64,000 bases of DNA from Rhexocercosporidium sp. MPI-PUGE-AT-0058 (lineage: Eukaryota; Ascomycota; Leotiomycetes; Helotiales), in contig JAGTJL010000009.1 in NCBI GenBank assembly GCA_020746875.1, forward strand, positions 186,001 through 250,000, written 5' to 3'. Positions 44,885 to 56,042 of the stretch are shown in pieces. The translations under genes were made by a program, and so were the position numbers. The notes below the pieces were generated by a model that saw only the letters and a program-made list of their open reading frames with translations, was not told the DNA's origin and searched no databases. The first letter of the stretch is position 1. Each line of letters starts with the position of its first letter.

Positions 44885-45832
44885 AGTACAGCAGCCAGAA
44901 ACAGCAACCTCACATTGCATTGGGCCACCGATACCCGTCAGACTTCCTGACTGACCGACTTGACGGACGGCCTTCAGGTAGGCGGTCTTTTCAACCACGG
45001 TACGGTAAGTTACTTTCTATACTATACTATAACTCTGGGAGCCTTGCAACAGAACCGGCCCTGGCAGAGGATCAGAAAAGGTGGGCTGCATTATTTGGTC
45101 ATACGGCGGCTTATATCACGAGGGAGTCATCTATCACACACACCTTTTCCGACTGGAGGCAAGGCAGGCAGGTCAGGCAAAGCCAACAACCATCAGGTAC
45201 CAGTGGTAGTCCAGCCCATACGACCCTTGTCCCTCCCTCCCTCCACACAGGCAGGCAATCAGTCAAGTTAAGTCAAGTCAGTCAGTCACTCCTGCGCTGG
45301 CCACCTCCACATCCGCATCCGCATCCAATCCCTTCCATGCCCCCATCCATCCCACTACGCCTTACTCTACCCCCCTACCCTTCCCTTCCCTACTATCTAT
45401 CCTCCTCTCTCTCACCTGCCTGCCTGCCAGCCAGCAGCCGGCCTATTTATTCTTACTCCCTCTCGCACTCTTCTTGTTTCTCACTCTCACTCTCTCTCCT
45501 CCATCTCACTTCACTCCGAACCTCTTTCCCGCATTCCTTTCACCATTGTCTCGCTGCTCTCTTTCAACCAATTCACTCGACCCTCCCAGCCTGCGCGCGC
45601 ATTGACTGGAGTCCGGAATTCACAAAGAACCGATCGGTCTGACATCTCAGCTGACCAACCCTCATCAATTCTCCCAAACTCCCACGCTCAACTCGACTTA
45701 TCTACATACTTGCTCCGGCCCCTTCTTCGATTGACCCGTCAGCGGACTTAAGAACACTTCAAATCCGCAACATACTCCGAGAGTTGCCACAACTAGCCAG
45801 AAACATCTGGGGGAGGCGCATACAAACGAGAG

Positions 45833-47029
45833 ATGGATGACAAAACAACTTCGAGTGGCCTGCACCCTTCCACTTCCTTCGATGACTCCTTCCCATCGAC
45901 TGCACATTCACTCATTCGGCCATTGACTACCTCTCCAACATATAATTCGACAACTCCGCAACCCTTCCTCCCAAGCATCAATCGAATCGTCAACATGGAA
46001 AACAAGAAACCTTTTGACCCCAGAACCACCATGCTCTCGCCACCAGAGCAAACACTACCAGACAGTTTCCCTCGCACGACTTCGGGACCATCAATGGAGT
46101 TTACCATGAAGGGAGCCAATTCCAATCCGACAGGCAGAGGCATTGCTCCTCTCTCGCCACCCATCTCCCCAGAATCCAAGACGGTCAACCCAGAAGATAC
46201 ACCCTCCAGCCTCGTGCGAGATCCTATTCTCTTTCCACAACAAGACAGCAGCCCTACCCAACCTCCTCTCTTCATCGACCACGAACGCTCTCGAATGGTG
46301 AACGAATATGTTCAGGCTAGGGAATCAAGTGTCTTCAGAGAGGTTTCACCTCCTCGTCACAGCGAATATGAACTTGTCCTCGAGTTCAAGTCCCAGGTTG
46401 CGCAGGCATACAATGCCAACCGAAAGTTGTGGGCTCAACGGGAGATTGCTCAATTGAGAGAGGACAACTTGCTGAAGATGGGAGGAAGACGATACACTAC
46501 AATCGCACCTGCGTATGCTGGAGGTGTACGACAAGTCAGACCAGCCCCCAGACCCGTCAAATCAGGCAATAGCATCAGAGTGGCGAAAACCCCTCGAGCA
46601 CCAAAGCCAACCCAAGGATATCGAGGCTCTACTCCCGACATGGCAAAGAGAGTTGCTCGTGAGGACAAGGAGTTCAACGCCCTTCCCGACTATTGCCCAC
46701 CACTCTCGACTCTCCCGAACAAACCAAACTCCCTCAAGGTTGATTGGAAAGGTGCTCCTATCGATCTCAGAGGAGATCCACATGCCCACCTTCTTCATCC
46801 AGATGAAGTTCACCTCGCCGCCAATCTACGCCTTGACTGTGCTACCTACTTGACCTCGAAACGCCGAATCTTCATGAAGAGAATCGAGGCTTTCAATATC
46901 AACAAGGAGTTCAGAAAGACAGATGCTCAACAGGCCTGCAAGATTGATGTCAACAAGGCTAGCAAACTCTGGTCTGCTTTCGACAAAGTTGGTTGGCTCG
47001 ACAAGAAGTACATCCTCAAGTACGTCTGA
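45833..47029 (+). CDS. SWIRM domain protein, Fun19/Laf-like
   Basis: Single exon, 398 aa. The N-terminal 170 residues are Ser/Thr/Pro-rich and disordered. A charged helical stretch follows (Y-E-L-V-L-E-F-K-S-Q-V-A-Q-A-Y-N-A-N-R-K), then a basic linker. From about 285 to 398 the SWIRM domain is clear: D-Y-C-P-P-L-S-T-L-P, D-L-R-G-D-P-H-A-H-L-L-H-P-D-E, L-A-A-N-L-R-L-D-C-A-T-Y-L, and the C-terminal N-K-A-S-K-L-W-S-A-F-D-K-V-G-W-L-D-K-K. SWIRM domains are helix-turn-helix modules of chromatin complexes; S. pombe Laf1/Laf2 belong to a Clr6 histone deacetylase complex, and S. cerevisiae Fun19 has this architecture. A chromatin role is therefore likely, but the complex is inference. Confidence 0.85.
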   Translation: MDDKTTSSGLHPSTSFDDSFPSTAHSLIRPLTTSPTYNSTTPQPFLPSINRIVNMENKKPFDPRTTMLSPPEQTLPDSFPRTTSGPSMEFTMKGANSNPTGRGIAPLSPPISPESKTVNPEDTPSSLVRDPILFPQQDSSPTQPPLFIDHERSRMVNEYVQARESSVFREVSPPRHSEYELVLEFKSQVAQAYNANRKLWAQREIAQLREDNLLKMGGRRYTTIAPAYAGGVRQVRPAPRPVKSGNSIRVAKTPRAPKPTQGYRGSTPDMAKRVAREDKEFNALPDYCPPLSTLPNKPNSLKVDWKGAPIDLRGDPHAHLLHPDEVHLAANLRLDCATYLTSKRRIFMKRIEAFNINKEFRKTDAQQACKIDVNKASKLWSAFDKVGWLDKKYILKYV

Positions 47030-49653
47030 AAGCATCGACTCTTGCTGGTCCTTGAGCACGCGACAAATGATTCACGACTTTTCCTTTCACAATCTTACTA
47101 CATTGCGACGGTTATTCGCATCGGGGGGTTGACGATGATTCATTCAACCTGAATCCGGACATGACACTTTTCATTTGTCACCATGCCTGGATTGGATAGG
47201 GGATTACGGTACGGCATTACTTGTGGGATGTGTCACTGTGGCAGGGTTTACACCACATACATACATGATCCATCATGTTTGCGTTGCCTTTTACATTTGC
47301 ATTGGGCCGATAGCTTGATACCCAGAGCCCGCCCAGCTCCACCACCTTCGCTTCCCTGCTTTTGCAACGAGGTTATGCACAGGGAAGGGATGTTTACTTT
47401 TCTTTTGAGGATACTTCGTCATTGGATTTACTATTCACGTCGATTTTGTCATTTTTCCTTTGTCAATGAATGGTCTTTGTGCATTTCTGGATGGATCTTA
47501 CACGGACTAGGCTACGTTTGGCGTTGCTCCTTTTCGATTGATATTCGGCCTGGTTTTAGGATGGATTTTGGTACGGGATTGGGATTGGGGCGGCTCGGGT
47601 ATGCATGGCATGGATAGGGGCATACATACATAGGTAGCATAGGTTGACAGACACACCCCGCATGTGCAGGTGCATACAGAATGGACATGGGCATTGGACT
47701 TCTACAATGTACCTTCCCCTACATCTCGATGGACTTTTAGATTAGTGGGCGGGATCTTGCAAATACATACACACATCCAACTTTTGATCCTGCTATTTTA
47801 GTTCCCTCGCTTCGGAAAGCAGGTTGTAATTTGTGATTGATCGTGTGAGAGGGTAAGAGAAACGGCTGGCTGATTTCAAATACGTGAATGATTAGGTAGA
47901 TGACATGATAATCACACATCATGTCGATTATGTCATTTTTTGAACCAGCAACACCACCGAGCGCGATGTCCATTCTCATTTATTCTTTTTGCAAAGTAAA
48001 CGTAGGAGAAAGTGCTTATTTCGCTTCTTCTTCTTCAAGAAAAATCTTCAAAAGAGGTAGAGACTTGACATCTTAGGAGGAAGATGCGGGTCTCACTCTC
48101 GTGATGGTTATGTCCGCCCTCGGGTGCTGGTCCCTCGTGAGATTGGATGCTAGTCTGTCGTTAGGGCTTTGGGTGTAGTAATCATGTATCATTTCTCATC
48201 CGTGGGTCGGGGGCGGGGGGGGTTGCCCGATTTGGATTGACTTGACTTGACTTGTCGCTGCTGAACAGTGCCGGATTATCTTGTTCACGAGTCGTGAGTT
48301 TGTGTTGAGATCTTGATCTGGCGGTTCCTGGTTTTTGGTTGAGTTGCTTACTGGTTGGTGGTTCAAGTGAAGCGGATTAGAGGGGGGAAGTAGGTAGGTA
48401 TGAGAGGAGAGTGGAATGGGATGAAAAAGAGTAAGATTAGAGGCGTGTGGAGAGTGAGGGGGTGCATTGAGGTCTTTAGTACGACGTTGTATGAGATGAG
48501 TTGGGATGGGATGTAATAAGCTGAGGTCATGTTGTTTTGTGGGTTTCGTCTTCTCTGAATAATTAGTTGGATCGTGATGACTTTCGTAGCTTTTATTATA
48601 AGAGTTTAGATCGCAGTAGAAAAACAAACGCAAGGCGAGGCCACTTCAATTGGCAAGCGAGTACGGTCCAGTAAGCGAGCGCAAACTGGGCAAATATGAG
48701 ACACATTGAATGCTAAGTACCTAGAAATGTTTGTAACTGGGGATTGCAAGTTCGATACTAGGCTGTAAATTCACGTATATTCGCAGCATGTATAGTATAT
48801 GTCAATGAACAGTTACATGTTTGTATGAACGAGCGAACGCAGCGCACAGCTCCGCACTGGCTGAGAGGACATGCCGCATGCCGAGGGAAGACGAGCCTAC
48901 CACCCTACAGAGTGAGCAAAAATTAGGATGAGAAGATAAATAGGTGGACGCTAAGGAAACTCGCAGAGGAGAACAGTAGCTAGCCGCGTATTCAAATTCA
49001 TGAATCGAGATCACAAATCCGACTCTTCTTTTTCTGCCCACCAACACCGTCCACTTTCTGTTTTTCGATCTTTCCCTCTTTCCTCCCCCTCCCACAAAGA
49101 CAAGCAGGGGATCACTCAATAGATCAATCTGATTAGATGTAGATAACGCTCGTCCAGCCCCTCCCTCCGCTCAAAAACACGCCTTGATTGGCTCGCCGGT
49201 TCCAGGTGTGACATATTAGGTTATCAGATCCGCTCATACAGTAGCGGCATGTCAAAAAAGGTCTCTTAGCGCGGGGTATCCGAGGTCTCTCGCTTCCATC
49301 GCAACGATTTTTTCACTTCGGAATCCACTCGTGGTGCTTACTGGATGGGTGTGCGTTGTTGATTGGTGGGGTGATAGGTGGCTTTGAGATGGGACGGGAA
49401 GAGAGGCAGCATTTGGGAAGGTGGTGAAGAGAGGATGAGTACTGAGGTTGGTTGAGGTCTTTGGCAGCTGGGGGGTTCCTCCCAGGGCTCCCGGTCTCGG
49501 TCGAGCTAGGAGCTTGTTTTCGTGCCGAGGAGACTTTATCTAATCTGATCTGATCTTCTCTTCTCTTCCTTCTTTCATCCTGGATCTTCGTACTTCCTCC
49601 CAAGAAGTCTTACACCAAGAAAAGTAAGGAGTAACGAAGAGCCCACTCTAAAC
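47030..49653. other. 2.6-kb gene-free interval upstream of the SidF-like gene
   Basis: Left part: long 3' flank of the SWIRM gene. Right part: promoter of the SidF-like gene with the GATA-type motif at 49221-49229 and a CCAAT box (reverse) at 49187-49191. The frames at 48196-48633, 48802-49119 and 49313-49603 (minus) are low-complexity or unrecognised. Confidence 0.45.
49221..49229 (-). promoter_or_regulatory. SreA/Fep1-type GATA site ATCTGATAA
   Basis: The minus strand reads ATCTGATAA, an exact match to ATCWGATAA, the extended GATA motif of the iron-responsive repressors SreA, Sre1 and Fep1. It lies 425 bp upstream of the SidF-like ATG. Two near variants, ATCTGATCT, lie near 49540-49553, and a reverse CCAAT box is 30 bp away. 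Confidence 0.6.
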
Positions 49654-51266
49654 ATGGCTTCTCCTCCACCACCACCACCACCAACCTACCCACTCATCAA
49701 ACTCCCCCATCCCTTCTTAACAAGCTACCGCATCAATACCACCAGTTCAGCACCACCAACTCTAACACTCACACACAACTCGCAGCCCACCGCCGGGCTC
49801 ATACCTCCCGAATCCCTCCACTATGACAATCTAACATTCACACCCCTCACCTCCCGCGCATCAACATCCGTACCTCCGGCATCAGACAACAGTCTCTGGG
49901 CACGAGCGTACCGCAGCCCCAGCACGACTTTCATCTGGCCCTCAGACTCAGACTCAGACTCAGGCTCAGGCTCTGCACCCTCACTCGCCCAAATCTGGAA
50001 TGTAATCCACGCTCTCTACCTCTCCTCTCCCACGCACGAGTACTTCCGGCTCTCCCTCGTTGGGCCAGGCAAAGAGACCATCATCACGGAACTCCTAGCA
50101 ACCGGCCTGGGGATCGCGCATCCGCAGCCATGGAGCGGCAAAGTGATTGATGCTGCATTCACCTCCCCGTCAAATCCAGACATAGACCCAGACGAGCTTC
50201 TAATCCTGCGAAGTGCATTCTGGCAAGGCGCCGCGTCCCCCTTCGGCCCGCGTCCCATCTGGACACACGGCTCGGGGACCTCAGGACCCCTCCGTAAACC
50301 CCTCGATCAATACCCACTCATGCCCGAGATCTGGACGCAAACGAACAAATTCCCCACCGAAGCAATCTACGCGCGGCACCCTGTTCGCCGGCCAAAACCG
50401 CATGCGGGTTCGATCTGTTACAGTCGGTATATACCGGAGCTGGACGAGCATTTCTCGCTCGAGGTTGTGGATTGGCAGGATGAGGCGCACTTGGAGTTGT
50501 TCAATCGGTGGCAGAATGATGAGAGGGTTGCGGAGGGGTGGAATGAGAGGGGGAGTTTGGAGGAGCATAGAAGCTATTTGAGGAGGTTGGGGGAGGATCC
50601 GCATGTGTTGTGTTTGTTTGGGAGGTTTGAGGGGGTGAGGTTTAGTTATTTTGAGTTGTATTGGGCGACGGTATGTCTTCCTTTTCGTTCCTTCCTTCCT
50701 TCCTTCTTTCATTTCCCCCTTTCTTATCATCCCGTTTTGAGTTACCTCTTTTCTGTATGACTTCTTGTGTTGAGGGGGGGGGGGGGGTGGGGGGTCGGCT
50801 TTGGATGTGATGAACTTAAGCGAAGAGCTTGTGGTTGTATGTATGTATGGGGGAATCAACACACGGAGTACTGACACCTTCCTCTCCCCCACAGGAAGAC
50901 CACTACGGCGCGCACTACGCCTCCTCTCCCTACGACCGCGGCCGGCACTCCCTAGTAGGCGATCCCACTTTCCGGGGCTCCAAGCGCGTCAACGCCTGGT
51001 ACAGCAGCTGCATCCACTACTGCTTCCTGGACGATCCTCGGACGGCCAACGTCGTCGGCGAGCCGAAAGCCACGGGAGGGACTATCCTCAGCTACGAGAA
51101 TAGCCAGGGCTTGACGATCGGGAAGTATGTGGACTTGGGCCATAAGAGGAGCGTGCATAGTGTTTGTGGGAGGGAGAAGTGGTTTCAGCTGTGTCCGGTC
51201 TTTTGGGATGGGAGGAGCAAGCCGCTTGAGAGTGCAGATCGGGCGGCTTGGAATGCTAAGTTGTAG
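49654..51266 (+). CDS. sidF: SidF-like N5-hydroxyornithine acyltransferase, peroxisomal
   Basis: Two exons, 49654-50670 and 50895-51266, encode 462 aa. The C-terminal domain is the GNAT-type siderophore acyltransferase (IucB/MbtK-like): [41 protein letters not shown], and R-T-A-N-V-V-G-E-P. It should acylate N5-hydroxyornithine on the way to hydroxamate siderophores. The protein ends A-K-L, a PTS1, which fits SidF (peroxisomal, anhydromevalonyl donor) better than the cytosolic acetylase SidL. The N-terminus has a run of seven prolines, and residues about 97-109 are an SD/SG repeat. The 224-nt intron contains a 13-G run. No NRPS or other sid gene is in view. Substrate assignment is inference. 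Confidence 0.8.
50775..50795. repeat. Poly-G tract inside the SidF-like intron
   Basis: Thirteen consecutive G, one T and six or seven more G lie in the intron 50671-50894. It could form a G-quadruplex on the sense transcript or be a length-unstable or assembly-sensitive site. Confidence 0.7.
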
Positions 51267-52265
51267 GGGATGGCTTTGGGAGGAGAGGGGTATTGAGGAT
51301 TTGTGATGTGATGTTGTGCGTGTATATGTTTTTTTTTTTTTTGGAGAAGGGGGGAAGGGGTCTCAAAAAGTAGAGATATGATGATTCAATGGATGAGATA
51401 TAAACGCAAAGTAAAATGGATTCGGCTACTGGAGCTACTACTCCCGCAAGTGATTTTCTAAATTTCGGAGAGTCGAGAGCTGAAGGGACAAATAGAGCCT
51501 AAGATGAAAAACCATAATATCGTCAGACCGTACTACTGAGATGTTCCAGTTTAGGGGCGGTAAATCAGTGTGGTACAAAAACCAGCTCAGAAGTAGAGAT
51601 ACGGGAACAAGAACCTGTTTAGCCACTGACTACATCACTCTTTGGGTGTGTTTCCACTTGGACAAAAACGGGTAAGATGAGCATGCAAAAATCGAAAGGG
51701 ATGATATCTCAAAACCGGGTGATAAAGACGGAATTTGATAAGTGCTCTGATCGCCCCCCTTCATCGACATTCCACTGGATATGTCAGAGTTAACCACTTG
51801 ATTACTCGTCCTCATCCATCATGCAAAGATCCCGAGCGGCTAGTCCCGCTAGCTCATCCTCGTCCTCATTAGAAGGTTATCCGTCCTACTTGAGTGCTTG
51901 ACGTCGCTCAATGTACTGGAGATAATACCTCACTTGAGGCAATACCCAACCAAGGAGGACCTCACGACTTACAAGACCTCTCCCATAGAGTAAATGATGA
52001 GAAAAGTGTGAAGAGCTAAAGAACTCAAAATTAGGTTCGTTTGTGATCAAAGAGTCCTTTCTCTTATTTGCATTCTCGAAGACTCGAACAGATTTTCTCT
52101 CCCAATCCTGAATGGAATGTAAATATCTGTTTGAGATTGTTGTCCCGCTGGATGAACAACTACAGCTGGAATGTGGAAAAAATAATCCCTGTAAAAACGC
52201 CGTTCTTTCTGTAAGTCTAAAGAGATGTGAATCGAAATATCGTCAAACTAGCCAAGAACCTCCCC
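51267..52265. other. Intergenic, convergent 3' flanks
   Basis: About 1 kb lies between the SidF-like stop and the 6-phosphogluconolactonase stop. A T-run is at 51330-51341. The segment CTTGGACAAAAACGGGTAA near 51658 loosely resembles the MITE arm at 2836, but I see no partner arm. No gene is seen. Confidence 0.45.
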
Positions 52266-53048
52266 TCACAGGCTTCCCCTCCGTGGAAAACTCACACCCT
52301 CTACGGCAGCATTGTCCACGAACCAACTCGCTCTCTCCCCAGCACCCTCGTTGACCAGAGCACAAGGCAGACCATTGCCACCCTCGAAGATCTGCTTCAT
52401 GATCTCCTTCTTCCCACCGCCCGTAGCCACAAACGCGATCTTCACGCCGTGTGTAACGACGGGCAGGCTGAGGGTGATTCTCTTTGGCGGCGGCTTTGGC
52501 GAGTCTTCAATCGGCGCAACCCACGCAGCCGTCTCTCTCAGCAGCGCATGTCCAGGGAAGAGACTGCATGTATGTCCATCGGGGCCGCATCCCAGGAGTA
52601 GTAAGTCGAAGATGGGCAGCTTGACGCTGTCGCGGGAGGCGAAGCTCTTGACGAGGAGCTGCTCGTACTGATCTGCCAACTCCTGCACGTCGTTGAGGTG
52701 CGCGACGTCGATGGGGTGTACGGTGGGCTTGCCCAGCTCGGCAGGGATCTTGTCGAGGAGCTCATCCTTCAGGAGCCGATAGTTGGAGTCCTCGTGGTCG
52801 AGGGGCACAGCGCGCTCGTCGGCGAAGAAGATCTCCCACTTGTCGAACTTGACGGTGTCTTCGGGGGATGTGGGTTTAGAGAGGAGGGCTTGGGCGAGGG
52901 TCTTGGGGAGGGAACCGCCTGAGACGGCGACTTTGAAGGAATCATGGCGTTGGATGCCGGCGGTTTGGCATTGGATCACATAGGTGCGGAGGGTTTGGGC
53001 GAGGGCGTCGATGGTGGGGAAGGCGAAGAGATTGGGTTGTCGAGCCAT
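52266..53048 (-). CDS. sol3: 6-phosphogluconolactonase
   Basis: Single exon, 260 aa, starting at the ATG complementary to 53046-53048. It hydrolyses 6-phosphoglucono-delta-lactone in the oxidative pentose phosphate pathway in the cytosol. The NagB/6PGL fold motifs are complete: V-A-V-S-G-G-S-L-P-K-T-L near 41-52, F-F-A-D-E-R-A-V-P-L-D-H-E-D-S-N-Y near 73-89, L-L-L-G-C-G-P-D-G-H-T-C-S-L-F-P-G near 150-167, and K-R-I-T-L-S-L-P near 188-195, plus G-x-x-K near 210. Length matches yeast Sol3/Sol4. There is no intron or targeting peptide. Confidence 0.96.
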   Translation of the reverse strand: MARQPNLFAFPTIDALAQTLRTYVIQCQTAGIQRHDSFKVAVSGGSLPKTLAQALLSKPTSPEDTVKFDKWEIFFADERAVPLDHEDSNYRLLKDELLDKIPAELGKPTVHPIDVAHLNDVQELADQYEQLLVKSFASRDSVKLPIFDLLLLGCGPDGHTCSLFPGHALLRETAAWVAPIEDSPKPPPKRITLSLPVVTHGVKIAFVATGGGKKEIMKQIFEGGNGLPCALVNEGAGERASWFVDNAAVEGVSFPRRGSL

Positions 53049-54951
53049 GGTGAGTGGTTATTGTGTTGTGTTGGTGTTGCGTTGAGGGATTTCTGTTTGT
53101 TCTGTGTCTCGTGCCTGTCTGTCCGTCTGTGCTTTGGTGGGATGGGAAAAGATAAGATCTGTGGCTTGTGCTATCGGAATCTCCTCCGTCTTCTCGTATG
53201 TCTTCCAAGGTCAGTCTGTTGTCGCATCCAGAGTAACTTCTTGAAAGAGAAACTACGGCGGAGTTGCATACGTACCGTGGACTATGCTCGCGACAACTTT
53301 TCTTGTATGGATAGTGCGTTTGAGATTATGGGTAGTGATAGGTGAAAGGGTGAAGGGTCGGACACCTTCTACCGAAATCCGAAATTTGAAAGGTGGGTCA
53401 ACAGCAATGACGTTCTGGCGGCAGAACTTCGTGGCGGGATGTGCGGCGGGATGAGATAAAACGTTCTTTTTCTGCTTTGGGAGAGCGGCCAGGTGATGTA
53501 TTGGAGGAGATGCGTGATGGAGAACCTGGCCAAGAGGGGGGTTTCAGCTCCTTCAACTAGACGCTTGGTAGTAGGCAGGCAGGTACATACTGTAGCAAAG
53601 AAGGATAAATGGCGGTGATTATAATTGTTTTTGTTCCACCTGGGCACACATGTCATTGTTGCCTTGATGCCTTGATGCCTTGTCAGAATTTATGATACCT
53701 CAGGCACTCAGTATGACCTTGGCATTTCTTAGTCATCATGGAAAGATGAAACGGGTGATGACCCAAGCTGCGGCGGAAATCAGACTGTTTTCAGAGAATA
53801 TCCCTCAGCATTCAAATCACAGCCCACCTTCCAGCCACGATTTAGAAGTATCTATCTTCCTTCCCCCTTCCCTTAGTCTTCGTTCCTGGCCCGGTGTGGC
53901 GTGGTCTATCCCAGTGAACTGGCATCATAAACGCATTGTACCTTGACCGTCAGTGGTCACATTCCGTGAGCAGGTCAGGAGATGGGAGGGATGGGATGGG
54001 ATGCTCGGAAGCTTAAACTTGCCTACTCGCACATCCTTTGTCAGAGCACGGCTCGGAAATGGCGTCATGTTCCATTCTTTCTTTCTTTCTGCCTTTCACG
54101 ACGCGACAACCATTTCTTGAATCCTTGCATTTCCACTTCGATAAACAATTCAATCCATTACTTTAAAATCTGCTGTACAGTATATACTCGACCTTGAGCC
54201 TTCAACAGTCCTCGCCTTTCACGCTCTACGACCCCTCCAGGTCCCAAAGCAGCCCATCGACTTAGCGTCCCCTCTTCCCCAGACTCCTGGCCGGTTTTTG
54301 CGGGGAAAGGACCAAGCCAAGTGGGGCAGTGCTACCCGATATAGCCTAGCGCTCTATCATTTATTACTGTATGCTTCCTTCCATTCCATTCCCTCAGGAG
54401 AGCAGCAGTCACGCGATAGACTCTGGGGGCTGACGAGGAGCCACCCAGGCCGTGGAGCTGCAAGCTGATTGACTCGACTAGGTCGAACTGCCTCGACCTT
54501 TCTCCCTTTAGCCAATCAAGTCATCAATGCGATACCCCGCTCTTACCTCTTGCCTTCCGTGAGTGAAACCCACGCAACGCAACGCAGCACATCCCGGGCT
54601 CCGAAGCTCGTCTCCTCTCTCCTCCAGGCTCATACAAACCCCTCATCTTCCCCTCTTCATCTTCCTCTTCCTCTTCTCTTCTTCTTCTTCCTGCATCGTA
54701 CCTGATCTCCCTCTTCTACAATACCACTACACTGCACACCTTCAATCATCACAACCAAACACTTCTAGCACCCCTCACCAAGCTCCTCATTTCCAAACAC
54801 TTCTCCTCACAATCAAACACAGCCCCCTCACAAGCACCTTCTCAACTCACTGACAGTCGAGTCGAGTTCCCCCCACCCCCAACCATCAACCCATCAATCT
54901 TACACCTCATCTCATCTCGTCAAAGAAAAGGTCGTAAGAACATCGTCAATC
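53049..54951. other. 1.9-kb divergent upstream region
   Basis: This separates the 6-phosphogluconolactonase and DUF6699-like starts. Positions 54590-54950 are strongly pyrimidine-rich and probably a long 5' leader of the rightward gene. The repeat TTGCCTTGATGCCTTGATGCC lies near 53660. No gene is supported. Confidence 0.45.
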
Positions 54952-56042
54952 ATGTCCGCCGACGCAGCCCCCGCTCCCTTATCAAAGGTCGACTCCGCCG
55001 TACAAGGTCTCTCATCCAGCCCTCCCAAGGAGAAGCGGAGAGCGAGCTCGAGTGTACCAGGTGTTTACAACATTCTTGATCTGGGTAAGTGATTTCTTCT
55101 TCTCCTACAAGGCCCTTCCCTCTTGCCTTGAACTGCTCTGCGGAGCTGCACTCCCCGGTTTATGAAGTCTGTATTGGACTGAATGGGTCTGGTGAGGTGA
55201 ATGGGCAGGTTATCGTCATTTGACTGTCATGTCTTGAGCTCCAGTGCCAAAGCCCGAAGTATCCGAGCTCCCTTGGGCTATTGACATTGATAGCAATGTG
55301 ATGATGACGAGACGTGGTCGGAGGGCTGAGTACTTGATCTGAGAAATGCTGATAATGAGATACAGAGAAGGAAGGAACAGAACTGAAGATTGCCGTTGAG
55401 ACGCAAAAGCTGAACTGGTGAGTTGACCTCTTTCTTGCACTTTTTGCTAGACTTCGACGAATCGGCGGACGGGAAGGAAGCGGACTTCTTATTCCCCGTT
55501 CACCGCCGAGTCAAGTTTGATGGTAGAAAGATGCATGTTTATAGCAAGGAACGAACTAACAACCACAGGCACATCAACAAATCGCCAATGACTCTGGAGG
55601 ATCCCGAGAAGGGCTGGCTCAAGAAACCACTCACCACCCCACCAGTCAAGAGAATCGACCTGCACTTCCCCCTTGGCCTTGAGGTTACTGCGCGGAACTT
55701 GAAGGGTGTTACGATCAAGGATGCGTTAGATGCTATTCACAAGCAATTCCGAAAGAAGGTATGTTCCTGTCTCTTCTGCTTGACTCTCATTTTGACCCAC
55801 CTTTATCACCTCCCATTGCTGGCATCCAACTCCGCCCACCAGAACATACACATAGTATCTGCTAACCCGATTTCCCTCAATAGGCAGACGATGAACTCGA
55901 AACCCCAGTTCTAGCAGGCTTCGAATGGGATAAAGAGGAATCATGGACCCGCCTGGTTGTACACTGCAAGAAAGAAGGTGCCCCTCAACCCAAGAAGAAG
56001 GCCAAGAAGGGTCAAGAAGCCACCGGAGGCGATGACCTCTAG
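54952..56042 (+). CDS. Small DUF6699-like protein
   Basis: Four exons, 54952-55084, 55366-55417, 55569-55758 and 55884-56042, encode 177 aa; every junction keeps frame and intron 2 has an ACTAAC branch site. The N-terminal 35 residues are Ser/Pro/Ala-rich. The core has L-K-I-A-V-E-T-Q-K-L-N-W-H-I-N-K-S-P, L-E-D-P-E, L-T-T-P-P-V-K-R-I-D-L-H-F-P, and V-T-I-K-D-A-L-D-A-I-H-K-Q-F-R. This order (W-x-hydrophobic-N, S-P, P-P-V, then V-T-v-x-D-v-L-x-A-I) matches DUF6699, a fungal domain of unknown function, but I assign it from pattern only. The C-terminus is a Lys-rich tail (P-K-K-K-A-K-K-G) ending D-D-L. The long pyrimidine-rich leader hints at strong expression. Confidence 0.7.

Larger units (their letters stand above)
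43478..45832. promoter_or_regulatory. 2.36-kb divergent upstream region, low-complexity and repeat-rich
   Basis: This separates the CDK7 and SWIRM start codons. It is packed with simple sequence: CACCCT/TTCACCC units at 43803-43839, CTCTCT tracts near 44280-44310 and 45480-45500, a CAGC run at 44865-44884, and CATCCGCATCCGCATCC near 45310. Several long frames (for example 44920-45642) are compositional. The last 300 bp before 45833 read as a pyrimidine-rich 5' leader. Confidence 0.6.

Noticed and set aside
44920..45642. 240-aa ORF in the CDK7/SWIRM upstream region
   Set aside because: The composition is Ser/Pro/Leu from CT-rich simple repeats, with similar openness in the other frames.
51654..51680. 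Second copy of the 2832-3083 MITE
   Set aside because: Only about 15 scattered matching bases and no inverted partner arm or target duplication.
49654..53048. Siderophore biosynthetic gene cluster
   Set aside because: The neighbours are 6-phosphogluconolactonase and a SWIRM gene; no NRPS, hydroxylase or transporter of siderophores is present.
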